From Gerris lacustris (Eukaryota; Arthropoda; Insecta; Hemiptera; Gerridae), in assembly GCA_951217055.1 (NCBI GenBank), contig OX578276.1, forward strand, positions 31,953,505-32,017,504: DNA of 64,000 nt, given 5' to 3'. The notes beneath the pieces are model-generated. The model searched no databases and was not told the DNA's origin. It saw only the letters and a list, made by a program, of their open reading frames with translations. Positions 10,047-19,817 of the stretch are shown here, one piece after another. The position numbers and the translations under genes were made by a program. Numbering within the stretch: position 1 is the stretch's first letter; every line of letters begins with the position of its first letter.

Positions 10047-10974
10047 CAAGATGAGTAGAATATACAGGTGGTGACAAAAGGGTGATTTTGCGTTCGGTTT
10101 TGTTCGGCTATCTTCGGACTGTGACGTCACCTGACTTCCCGACTAACGCGTCTTCTTACCTACAACCTTACCATAATTATTCTCACAATAGCATTTATTT
10201 GCTATAATTCTCAATTCTCACTGCGTGAACATCTCCCAATCTCTATTTTTTATTATTTTACTATTGTCTACTTTAATTTCCTTTTATTGCTTTTGTTTAT
10301 TATTGTTGGTTTTGTTGTTGTTTTTAGGGTTTTATAGATCATCCTCGTAACCCTTATGCCGAGCGTGATGTTTCGTCTGTACATGTGTACGTGACTTACG
10401 TGTAGATGTGAAATTTAAAATACGGAAATAACTTTTTGACCCACACATAAGAAAAATATAGGGAAGGTGAACATTTAATATGCGCATGCGTAATGCACAA
10501 ATATATGTTAAATGCTCAAATTTGTATATTTTTTAAAAAGAATTTCGAGATGGATATCAAATAAAAGCTACTGTATAGTAGATTACAAATCATATATGAC
10601 TCTTTATGCCCTTATGGTGCGGCAATGATATTATCGGGCTGGTTTTATGAATTTTTAAAAATTGAAAATTTTGTGTGCGCACATGCGCATTGAGGCAATT
10701 TTTATTTTTAATTTTTGAGATGGGTATAAAAAGAAAACTACTGAAGAGTATATTACTAATATATTATATTATGACGTTTTATGACTACTGTGCTAAACCG
10801 CCAATAATGCGTTTTTAGCGCCTAAATTTCACCAAGAAAAGTCCCCCCCCCTCAACCACCCTATAACGGCTAGTGCTATAATTTTGAAATAATTTATGCA
10901 TATACCTTATGATAGGGTGATGAAAATTTCCAGAAAATAATTAATTTGACGTTTTGTTATTACCGGTAGAATAC

Positions 10975-11020
10975 ATTGTGACCCCAGGAATCGAACCGGG
11001 GACATCTAATCTACTCTCCT
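10975..11020 (-). repeat. tRNA-like 3' half (SINE relic)
   Basis: The reverse complement contains CCCCGGTTCGATTCCTGGGG, a T-arm-like hairpin with a good B box. No D-arm or acceptor stem can be drawn, so it is a fragment rather than a tRNA gene. Confidence 0.45.
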
Positions 11021-11159
11021 TACTCTACACTATTTTTTCTTTTGGGGAGAACAATTTAAATTTGTTTATATATTTTCTTTTACTTGCATACAGATTGGGA
11101 AATTCTCAAATGTTATTTTAGCAAAAAATAGCGTATATTATGCTGAATAATCTATACGA

Positions 11160-11345
11160 AACCCTAAAAAGTACTTGCTGAAAACGGTTCCCACGATTTT
11201 GAATGAAAAAATCTAAAATGTAGTACATTTAAATGTGAATATAACGATATGAGCCGTTTTCCCGGGGAAAATATAGTTCCTGAGAAAATAGCTAAACGCG
11301 GACGGAGAGAGGCCGAGTTCCCCGCCTAGGAAAAATTATTTTTAT
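11160..11345 (-). repeat. Dispersed repeat C, inverted fragment
   Basis: Matches 51900-52080 in reverse: CCGTTTTCCCGGG, the GCGGAC...GAGAG stretch and the decayed B box are recognisable. It is nested inside the Mutator-like element. Confidence 0.6.
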
Positions 11346-11984
11346 GATAAATATCTCAATAAACAGTTTATTTTTCTAAAAAAAAATAAAATTATGGAAA
11401 AAATATAAACACGCTTACGTAATTCTTATGACATAAGGTTGTATAAATTAGTCGACATGAATAAAATATTACAAATAATTTACTAGTACTAGAGTTTACT
11501 TTTTAACAGTGGTTTTAATCTTTTAAGTTGCTTTACTTAACGTGAAATTAGATTATTTATTAACATTAACCTATGAGCTATAGTAGTTATAATTATTATC
11601 TGTCTACATATAATTTTAAAATTTGAGGAAGTAATTCAGCAATAATCTTTTATTTGTGAATATTATAATAATATTAAAGTCAGAGGAAAAAACTTTGATT
11701 TAAGTGATAACTAGGACAATCTTCATTTATTGTTTATTAAATAACATAACAATAAAATAATACTACAAATAAACTAGTTAATGAAATAAATAGAACAGTT
11801 AAAATAATCCGCTTGGAGTAACTTTCTTTGATTAAATAAATGAAAAGTATGTTAAAAGTGCTATACTAGGTAGGGTAGAATAGAGCTGTAGGGAAGTCGA
11901 GTGACGTCACACTAGTCTAGTCTATAGGGACGGGTCCGAAGGCCTTTTGTCACCACCTGTATATTGTATATTCTACTCATCTTG

Positions 11985-13223
11985 GGAGTGGATAACACGC
12001 TCAAAGACTTTGGAGAAAACGTTACAGATTGAGATAGGACGGTAGTTGGAGACACAGTTGAGAGGGCCGTTTTTGTGGATAGGTACAATAAGAGCGGAGT
12101 TCCGATTAATATGCTGCCAAAACACTTTAGGATGAGATCTAAGTGAATTATCGATTTTTCGAAAAAACAATGTTTTATCAAGAGAAAATTGCTTTTTACT
12201 CAAACTACGATAGACATTATATAGGTTAAGATAGATGGTATTTTTATATTTTAAGAATTTGCGGGAATAATATTTTTTTTTAACAATAAGGTGCCTTAAG
12301 GTTGCTGAGTACCAGATGGGATATTTATGAGGTTTAATGAGCTTTGTGGGTATATATCGGTGAATGGCAATGGAGATAAGGTTTGTCAGATTGAGGACGC
12401 AGTCGTTGACATCAGCGGGTTGGAGGCATGAAGACCAGCTAACAGACGCCATGTGTCGATAGAGACCTAGATAGTCGCCGCAAGCGTAGTTAAGAAAAGA
12501 AATCGGTTGAGTGACGTGACGTTCATGAAATGAGAAAATTATTACGGAAAGGCTAGGGTGATACTTGTCTTCGGGAACGTAGGAATGAGATAGTCGATCA
12601 ACACAAAGCATGCTTAAATTAGAGAGAACCAGATCAAGTAGGTTACCATGCGAGTTTGTGACAATGTTGAATTGATTTAGATTTAAAGAGAGGTAGAAAT
12701 TAATTATTTCTTCAGCGCGATCAGATTTGATGCCTGTTGGTCCATTAAATTTGATCGTATCCCAGTCAATGTTTGGACAGTTGAAATCGCCCAGCATAAT
12801 TAAATTCGAATCAGCTGGCAGGGCATTAATAGCGGTTCCAAAGAAGCATTTTGTACGTTCGATGTTTAAATGATCTGGAAGATAAACAGTGACTACATGC
12901 ACAGGTTTAGTATTGGGAAGTCTAACTTCAACCCAAACGCATTCAATATCCAGTTCATGGTCAAAACGACGACAATAAGATAGATTATTTGCGATGGCTA
13001 AACAAACTCCGCCACCTCTATCTAGACCTACTAGATCATTTTGGCGATCGGATCTTTCAACCCTATAGTTTTGAGGAAAAAAAGATGATGATGGATGAGA
13101 TGGGGTGAGCCATGTTTCAGTGATAGCAATAATATCCGCTGAACTAATTGCTACGGAAGAAAGAAATTCTGTGGCTTTAGTTCGAAGACCACGAACATTT
13201 TGGTAATGGAGAACTAAGGCCAT
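11985..13223 (-). CDS. LINE ORF2, endonuclease half (interrupted)
   Basis: ATG at 13223 (MALVLHYQNVRGL). The apurinic-type endonuclease motifs appear in order: QNVRGLRTK, AITETWL, RGGGVCLAIANNL, IMLGDFNCPNIDW and NLLDLVLSN. The frame then enters the start of the RT domain (NYRPISICNVFSKVFERVI), where the Mutator-like element at 10047-11984 cuts it. The downstream half is 8817-10046. ORF1 ends 5 bp before this start, the tight ORF1/ORF2 spacing usual in non-LTR elements. Apart from the insertion it seems intact. Confidence 0.85.
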
Positions 13224-13228
13224 AAAGA

Positions 13229-13675
13229 CTATGAATTATTATGGACCCCCTCCGACAGATCGGTTTTAGAAATTTTAGATGGGTTTAAGCTCCCGCGAAA
13301 TCGCTTAATAAGGCAGCCATCTGGCCAGGAATCGGCATTGTGTACTTTTTCAAATAAAATTTCAGGAATGGATAAGTGGTAGGATGAATATGAGTTAGAT
13401 CGCGTCATTAACTTCGTAATAATAACATCTGTAATATTAAGATCTTCGTGAAGAAAGGTTTTAATTTGATCTGTATCTACTAAATAGTCGAGACGCGACA
13501 CAAATAACTGGGCCCGGCGTTTGGCCACTGCCAGTTTGGAGGATTTATTATGACCTATGACAAATGTGTCAGACCGTGGGGCCACAGGGCGCTGTCGGCG
13601 TGGATATATCACTTTCTGGAAACCTTCTGGGTCAGAAAGAGGTGAATCAAAATTATTATTATCATAATCAGGCAA
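13229..13675 (-). pseudogene. LINE ORF1, 5'-truncated
   Basis: Frame immediately upstream of ORF2 on the minus strand. Residues QLFVSRLDYLVDTDQIKTFL and the later WPDGCLIKRFRG have the spacing of the RRM-like C-terminal domain found in ORF1 of jockey/CR1-type elements. An in-frame stop lies shortly upstream, no ATG opens the frame, and the zinc-finger region is absent. The element is therefore 5'-truncated at about 13.7 kb, as is usual for LINE copies. Confidence 0.65.
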
Positions 13676-13719
13676 TATTTGGTGCAGGGGGACGGCATGA
13701 GGAGCAGTAGGGCACGGGT

Positions 13720-13960
13720 TTTATATCGATATTGATCTTTCGATATATTGGCAACATCGATATTTTTAAGTCGGCGACCATTTTTTTTTTTACTTATAGG
13801 GGAAAAATTGCCGCCGTCTTTTTTTTGCTCATCATTGGAAAATTATTGCGTAACTTTGATAATAAAAACCAGCCTTTTTCCGAAAATAACTCAAGATCGT
13901 ACTTTAGTCGTAGAATCGTAGATTAGTCAGTGCACGACAAAGTTGTTTATTGTTGCAAAA
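13720..13960. repeat. ATCGATAT-rich repeat, left part
   Basis: Clustered ATCGAT/CGATAT words at 13722-13760, and a TTTGCTCATC...GGAAAATTA phrase at about 13825 that recurs at about 14790. The matching ATCGAT-rich block is at 14850-14960, so this repeat may surround a later insertion of repeat D. Family not recognised. Confidence 0.4.
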
Positions 13961-13964
13961 GTTC

Positions 13965-14700
13965 TTTATTTAAAATAAACAGGTCAAGTGTGCGCTAGTC
14001 AGCACACAGCGAGGGTCCGTAGGCCACACTGTATAGTTTATGTATACCCTATTGATGGTGCTTTTTAAAATGCCAAAAAGCTTTTTTTGAACTATCCTAT
14101 GGGTCTGATATTCTCAAAACACATAAACAAACTTCTGATAAAGTATTTTTTTGCCACAGAATCGGTCTACAACCATATAAAAACATCGAAAAGACCATAG
14201 TTACAAAAAAAAACGTATTTTGTCAATAAAAAATAAAATAATATTTTTTTCGAAATTTCCAAAAAGTGGTATCTTTACTTTTGGTCGAAGAATGTTCAGG
14301 AATTTTTGCACTTCACATAAGCGAGATAGAGGGGGGGGGGACACGTTTCACCCCACTTCAAACTTGCCTACGCTCGCCCTATCAAAGTTATAACCAAAGA
14401 ATTATATATTTTTGTAATCAGCTCGACGTACCCTTTCATATGATACCCCTCAAGGTGTCGAAAAAAAAAAAAAAAAAATTGAATCCTTAAGTTTTTTTAC
14501 CCTAATTTTTTGAAAAATATTTTTTTTAAGTCGCTTTATTTTTAAAATATGGGCAGGTACAAGACAAATACATGCCAAATTTCAAAGTGATCGGACGAAA
14601 GGTGTAGCCGTGAGGGCAGGCGACAGGACGGACGGACAGACACACTCAGGAAAATATAAGGGTCCTTGGTTTTGCCTACGGACCCTAAAAATTAAGGTAA
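13965..14700 (+). repeat. TIR repeat D, copy 1
   Basis: Contains GGGTCCGTAGGC at the left and its inverted partner GCCTACGGACCC at about 14680, with an outer stem-loop GTGTGCGCTAGTCAGCACAC. Further copies are at 28790-29300 (truncated) and 36290-37010 (inverted, inside a hAT). The interior has runs of A and GACGGACGGACAGAC, and no coding sequence. Confidence 0.7.
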
Positions 14701-14839
14701 TTTACAATTTTCAAGGTTCTAGTGCATTTAGTTCTGGAGAAATATACAAAAAAAAAAAAATGTGTAAAAAAAAATTTTTTTTTTTGCTCATCAGAGGAAA
14801 ATTACTTCGAGAGGATGTTCTCAGGGGATAATTAATTCG

Positions 14840-15305
14840 AGAGGAGGTTCTCGATATACCGACAATATCAATATTTTCTTTTGATATTTTGACTAATATC
14901 GATGATGATCCACTCGATGTCGATACATCGAAAATATCGTTATTTTCTTTCGATATCCCAGTATGATACTGTACTATACTGCACTGTTAGGTATTGTGTA
15001 GCAAGTTTGCTGCAGAGAGGAAACACATTATAACAGTAATAAATAAAATGTTTAAATATTCATACCAATCTACACTGTATTAATCACTAGCTGGATACCC
15101 GAGCTTCGCTATGGAGTGTTATTTTAATTTGATAAATTTAGAAACCACCATCAAGAAACATTTAAATAATTTTACTATGTGAGAATATCTACAGGGATAG
15201 AACTCCTACTTATTTCTATACCTTCTCCTCTTTGATAAGATAATTTACAAATATCCCAAATTTACCACCCTCCTAAATGAAAATATGACAAAACTGTGCA
15301 TAACA
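14840..15305. repeat. ATCGAT-rich block and RTE-like tail
   Basis: CGATAT/ATCGAT words at 14850-14960 pair with the block at 13722. CTAGCTGGATACCCGAGCTTCGC at about 15090 resembles the short conserved segments common near RTE-type element ends. Nothing coding. Confidence 0.35.
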
Positions 15306-15307
15306 AC

Positions 15308-15642
15308 AATTACCTACTGTACTCTTAGAGAGCTTTTCAACGATATACACCATGAAGGGTATTCATTACTTGTACCCCGTATCCCTGTTTACCAAAATTT
15401 AAATTTCAAAAATTAAAAATTCATGTAGACGCTGATTTTCCTCTTGCTTTAAGGTCAAGTGTGCAAATTTTCATCGAGATCGGACTAAAACTGTAGATTT
15501 GTATAAAGAACATACACACACACAGATATATAGATCACACAAAGAATAGTTCTATTTAAAAAAAACTAAAGCGCAAATGCAAATGTACATTTTTATTTTC
15601 AACTAATTATAATTTATTTTATAATATTTAATAATGTCGTAA
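15308..15642 (+). repeat. Dispersed repeat F, copy 1 (left flank of the RTE)
   Basis: Begins ACTCTTAGAGAGCTTTTCAA and recurs at 23525-23855 with more than about 90% identity by eye. The pair lies in the same orientation on either side of the RTE element. Confidence 0.75.
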
Positions 15643-16054
15643 TGGTCGCGTGTATGGTGTCACAGTGAACAGATCAGGCTCTTAGTTTATCATAATTCTA
15701 TCGTGTTTTTGTTGTTTTATAGTTAACATTTTTGTTGTAGTTATTGTTATCTAGTTTTTATTGACAGTTTGTTATTTTTATTTTCTATTGGGATAATCTA
15801 ATTAAGTTTCAGTTATTATTTTTATTGCATATATGTGAGAACACATGCTCTTTGTTTTTGCTATTAAATTCAAGATAAGTGCAACACCCCAAATATTACC
15901 TTATCGAGGATTCGTCAAGGTTGTACCTTTAACTATTGAAATATAATTACTTCATTGCTAAAGTGCTGAATTTAATTTATTATTTAAAATAAAAAGGAAA
16001 GGCTGAAATCCCACCAAGAAAAAAACTTTTTACTTCAAAGGTTTTGTATTGATG

Positions 16055-16150
16055 TTGCGGATCAGCCGTGGCTCAGTGGTTTAAGACTCTCGAATACTCA
16101 CCTATCAGTGGTTCCCTCAACTCAGCCCGGGTTCGGTTCCCACTGTCGGG
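16055..16150 (+). repeat. tRNA-derived SINE head
   Basis: An A box TGGCTCAGTGG at about 16069 and a B box GGTTCGGTTCCC at about 16129 are spaced as in a pol III promoter; the stretch between is too long and unpaired for a real tRNA. It lies just upstream of the RTE ORF1 and may supply its 5' region or be a separate SINE. Confidence 0.5.
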
Positions 16151-16369
16151 ACATTCATTTTCTCCGCTTTTATTCAAATCACATTTAAGCATTGTTTTCC
16201 TAGAAACAGTGACCTTGATCCTTATATTCTTATAGAGTGATTGGGAAACAACTCTGTTTACAAACAGCTTTGCTGATTAGATTTTTTTCTTTTTCAAAAA
16301 AGAAGAAAACAAGCTTATATTATATACCTTCTACTATATATTATTAATTCTTATTTTAAATTAGCAATT

Positions 16370-16671
16370 ATGGACAAAGCAACAACGGAGGCTCTTTTAT
16401 TTAAATTTAGCGAGGACCTGTCACAGAAAATAGTATCGTGCAGAGAAGAGTTAAAGGCGGAATTAGTGGAAATAAAGCAAAATCAAGTAAATCAAATCAA
16501 AACCTTACAGATCCACGATGAACGGCTAAATAATATAGAGAAGGAAATTTGTAGGAAAAATGTAATATTTCACGGTATTCCGGTTCCGGAGCAAAAACCC
16601 GAAGCGTACACTGTCCTAGAAAATAGAGTTATAGGTATTATAACTCAAAATCTCGGAATAAGTATTAGAGA
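16370..16671 (+). pseudogene. RTE-element ORF1, N-terminal part
   Basis: ATG at 16370. Residues 1-60 are a probable coiled coil (FSEDLSQKIVSCREELKAEL then heptad-like Leu/Ile spacing), followed by ICRKNVIFHGIPVPEQKPEA and NLGISIRD. KNVIFxGIP is a hallmark of L1/RTE-type ORF1 RNA-binding proteins. The frame is cut after GISIRD by the hAT element at 16672 and resumes at 19251 as IRD...NWLGYF, consistent with the 8-bp duplication. Confidence 0.65.
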
Positions 16672-17018
16672 CAGGCCCGGACTTTAAGTGAATGGCGCCC
16701 TGGGCTGCTCTCAGCTTTGGCGCCCCTCCCCCCCTCTCTATATGAAGGCTCTATTATATGAATTAGAAAAAAAAATGAAAACAAAAAATAACTAAAATTA
16801 TGAAATACACACATACCAAATTAAAAACATAAAAATAAATGAAAAATAAAAATACAGTAAAACTTTGATTAAACGTTTTTGTTGGTATCACAGAAAAACG
16901 AGTCAACAAAGATAAAAATTTTCTAATTTACACTACACCTCTGTTAGAAACTATAAATTGGATAAATGGATTTGTCGAAGGTGTAATAATTTGAAGCAGA
17001 CTCTTTTAGTTCATTATG

Positions 17019-17293
17019 AAACGTTTCGACTCATAAGAGTCACCTTCAAATGTTATAAAAATGCCTAATCAAGTCTTTTTTAACGTCAAATTTTAAATAA
17101 TTTATTCCTTTTTAAGATGTTAATTGTCATGTAAGCTTAAACTATTTATGTATAAATATTGTTTTTAATCTAATTTCTATCAAGACGATCTCCACTAATT
17201 CTAATGGAGGCAAAGGAACAAACCTACACCAACTATTGGTCATTTATAAAAATACATTTTGGCTGAAGATGAATCTTATGAGTCAATACGTTT
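17019..17293. ncRNA. Inverted pair of decayed hammerhead-like cores
   Basis: Minus strand 17019-17050 reads TGAAGG, stem GACTC/GAGTC, GAAAC, GTT. Plus strand 17263-17293 reads CTGAAGATGAATCTTATGAG then TCAATACGTT, the same module with the GAAA box mutated. The two face each other across about 210 bp within the hAT element, like a decayed form of the palindromic insertions elsewhere. Confidence 0.35.
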
Positions 17294-17648
17294 TATAGTT
17301 AATTTATAAGAATCTTCGTTAAATATTAAACCTTTAACAAAACCATTAGTGGCCGAATGTATAGAAAAAAAATTACTGGAAATTTTAAAAAAACATACCT
17401 AAAAGGGACTTAAAAAAATAATTGTTGAATGCGGAAAATCTTTAAAACAGGGTTTCACTGGTTATTGGGTATATAAAAGAAATAAGTACATTAAAATTAT
17501 TGAACTAAAGGAACATTAAGTTGGCTAGGCATTTTTAATTATTTAAAATATTTTTTCCTTAATTTTAATTTAGCAAAATTTGCTATAACTTCAGAAAAGT
17601 TTGTTTTAAAAGTTATATCATGCTCAGAACACATTAACACCAGAGCAT

Positions 17649-18544
17649 TTAGTTTTTTCTCTCTAAGAGTGGACCTCTTTGTATCTTAACTCTAGCTAAC
17701 ACAGAAAATCCTCTTTCCGCTGTACATTTAGTCACTGGTAGTGTAAGAAATATTCTCAATGCAACTTCGAGGTTGGGAAAAGTGGTAGTTAAGTGGTTAC
17801 TTGTTATGTACGTGTACAGCTCAGGTATCATCTTTATGTCTCCCAGTCCAACGTACATTTTGAAGTGAGAACACTCCCTGACAATGTCTGCACTGATGTC
17901 CTCTGGATAACAGTTTGGCAACTTCATTGCAGCCTCCACAATACCTTCATTTGTAGATTCCTTCGATACAACAAGTGACAACACTTCAAAACGATCGGCC
18001 AACATTGCATACGCTTTCCTTCTTTTCGACAAATTTGATATTATTGAATCAATTATTTTTAGAAAAACTCCAGTTCTAAAAGCTGATCTTCCATCATGTT
18101 TCACTTCATTCTTACTGGTCTCATCTGCAAATATTTTGCGTTTCCTAACCCTGGAATAAGTAGGAGTTTCACACATAAACAGCCGCAGTAGATTCTTCGT
18201 ACTTTTCAAACTCGTTTTTTTTTCTTTGACATATCCTTCAGCAGTTTAATAGCCGCTGCAAGATCTATGGTTTGCATTTGTAAGTTGTTGCTACACTTGT
18301 CAAACCTTTCTAAAATGTCATTCCATAAAATACATAAAAAAGCAATTTAAAAATTTTGAAATTGTTTTTCAAGAGCTTGGGCTTCTAATCGAGCTCCAGG
18401 TTTTACTAAGGGATATTGAGATAACGTCCTCAGAGAATTTTGAATTTCCTTATACCCTTTTACTACAGCTTTCAGGGCATCTGCTCTAGCTGAGCACCTG
18501 GTATCAGATAGCGACTTTACCACTGGTGTATGGTTTTTATCCAA
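17649..18544 (-). pseudogene. hAT transposase C-terminal fragment (ZMYM1-like)
   Basis: Two minus-strand frames (18347-18544, 17649-18209), joined by a frame-shifted bridge, encode about 290 residues of a hAT transposase. In order: LSDTRCSARADALKAVVKGY, a bridge with WNDILERF-like and AAIKLLKDM-like segments, a basic linker, then the C-terminal dimerisation region FPNLEVALRIFLTLPVT and CTAERGFSVLARVK. This order is typical of the ZMYM1-like transposases abundant in hemipterans and other invertebrates. The N-terminal zinc finger and most of the catalytic domain are missing, so it cannot catalyse transposition. Confidence 0.75.
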
Positions 18545-19250
18545 GTGCTCTTTTTAAAATTTCCTTTTAAAAAATGGGAAAAGGTAGAGAATAATAGTTG
18601 TTTTGGGTCAACACGGCATGATATAGTGGTTTACCAGAAACCAGATCAATGGTGCGACAACCATTAGTGGATAGAGAGCCAATCACGGTACATGCAATTT
18701 TTATTTATAAAAAATAAGAAAAGCGCAATCTTAGCTGTGCTCGGAATGCGGTATTGGGGAGGATCTTGAGCATATTATTATCCATTGTTCAAAAATATTT
18801 ATTTCTTAATAAATATTTATTTCTTAATAAAAATAACTATTTCTAAAGATGGTCCATTGCAATAGACTCATTCGACAACCATACACGCATATAAATCATC
18901 ATTGCATAGTAAAAAGGAATCCATATACGAGTTAATCTATAGATTTTTATCAGACACGAATTATAAAATTTACAAAAATGAGAAATAATTAAAAGAAAAT
19001 GAAATTACTAAATTAATAGAAAAAAAATATTTTTTTTTAATAACTTAACCCTATTTATCTTTGCAGTTTATTTAAAATTGTCTGTTGTTATTGAGATTTA
19101 TTTTTTTTAAATTTGTCTTAAGAGTGGAAAAATACTTCTTTTTTTTTTTTTTAGTAAAAAGATGTCTTCAAAAATTTTGCGCCCCCCAAAATCTGGCGCC
19201 CTGGGCTATAGCCCAGTCAGCCCATTTACAAGTCTGGGCCTGATTAGAGA

Positions 19251-19656
19251 TATCGCGATCGACCCATGTAAACTGGTTAGGATATTTCGAAAACACTAAT
19301 AGGCCAGTGAAATTACGACTACTAACTGAAAAGAAGAAAATGGAAATACCCCGAAAAAGATCATTGATGAAGGGCACAAATATTTTTATAGATGAAGATT
19401 ACCCGAAGAGTTTAAGAACTTAAGGAAGCGAGATTACAAGGTAAATAATATGCTGTGCGTAGATATACGACAAATTAGTGGTCAAAGAAAGCAAATATAC
19501 CGAAGAGGTAAAAATAACAGGCAGAAAAGAACGCTCGAACAGACGCCTGATAAAGCTAGAAACAAGAAGGAAGCAGTAGAGAACAATAAAAGAAAGGTAA
19601 GCGTCGGCAATACTGACCGCAATCAAATTTTTAACTACTTCGAGTTGGCAATTTAA
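19251..19656 (+). pseudogene. RTE-element ORF1, C-terminal part
   Basis: After the hAT target duplication the ORF1 sense resumes: NWLGYF, RPVKLRLLTEKKKMEIPRK, then KGTNIFIDEDYPKSLRTLRK, the basic C-terminal domain of this ORF1 type. From 19450 a short open frame (MLCVDIRQISGQRKQIYRRG) covers the end. It has at least one frame change. Confidence 0.6.
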
Positions 19657-19817
19657 ATAAATCTTCAACAAGCAAAGAAACTGCTGAAGATACAGTAAAA
19701 AATAATTTAGAAAAGGAAAATACCATTTTATAGCAATCACTAAAAAACAAAGTAGAAACGGAAAAAGCAAAACACTATAATCAGTCAGGAAAAAATGAAA
19801 TCATCGTACATTAAGAC

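Larger units (their letters stand above)
10047..11984. mobile_element. Mutator-like (MULE) non-autonomous element with 9-bp TSD, inside the LINE
   Basis: GGAGTGGAT occurs at 10038-10046 and 11985-11993. The termini are inverted repeats beginning CAAGATGAGTAGAATATACA and ending near GGTGGTGACAAAAGG (35 bp on the left; the right copy has a 7-bp ATATACA duplication). Both ends carry a TGACGTCA palindrome about 75 bp in. A 9-bp TSD with TIRs of this size suggests a MULE. No transposase seen. Deleting the element and one TSD restores the LINE frame. Confidence 0.75.
16672..19242. mobile_element. hAT transposon with 8-bp TSD inside RTE ORF1
   Basis: ATTAGAGA at 16664-16671 is repeated at 19243-19250. 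Termini CAGGCCCGGACTT and AAGTCTGGGCCTG are inverted repeats, followed by GGCGCCCTGGGCT-type subterminal repeats on both sides. The 8-bp TSD, CAG start and the transposase relic at 17649-18544 agree on hAT. About 2.57 kb; internally deleted. Confidence 0.88.
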
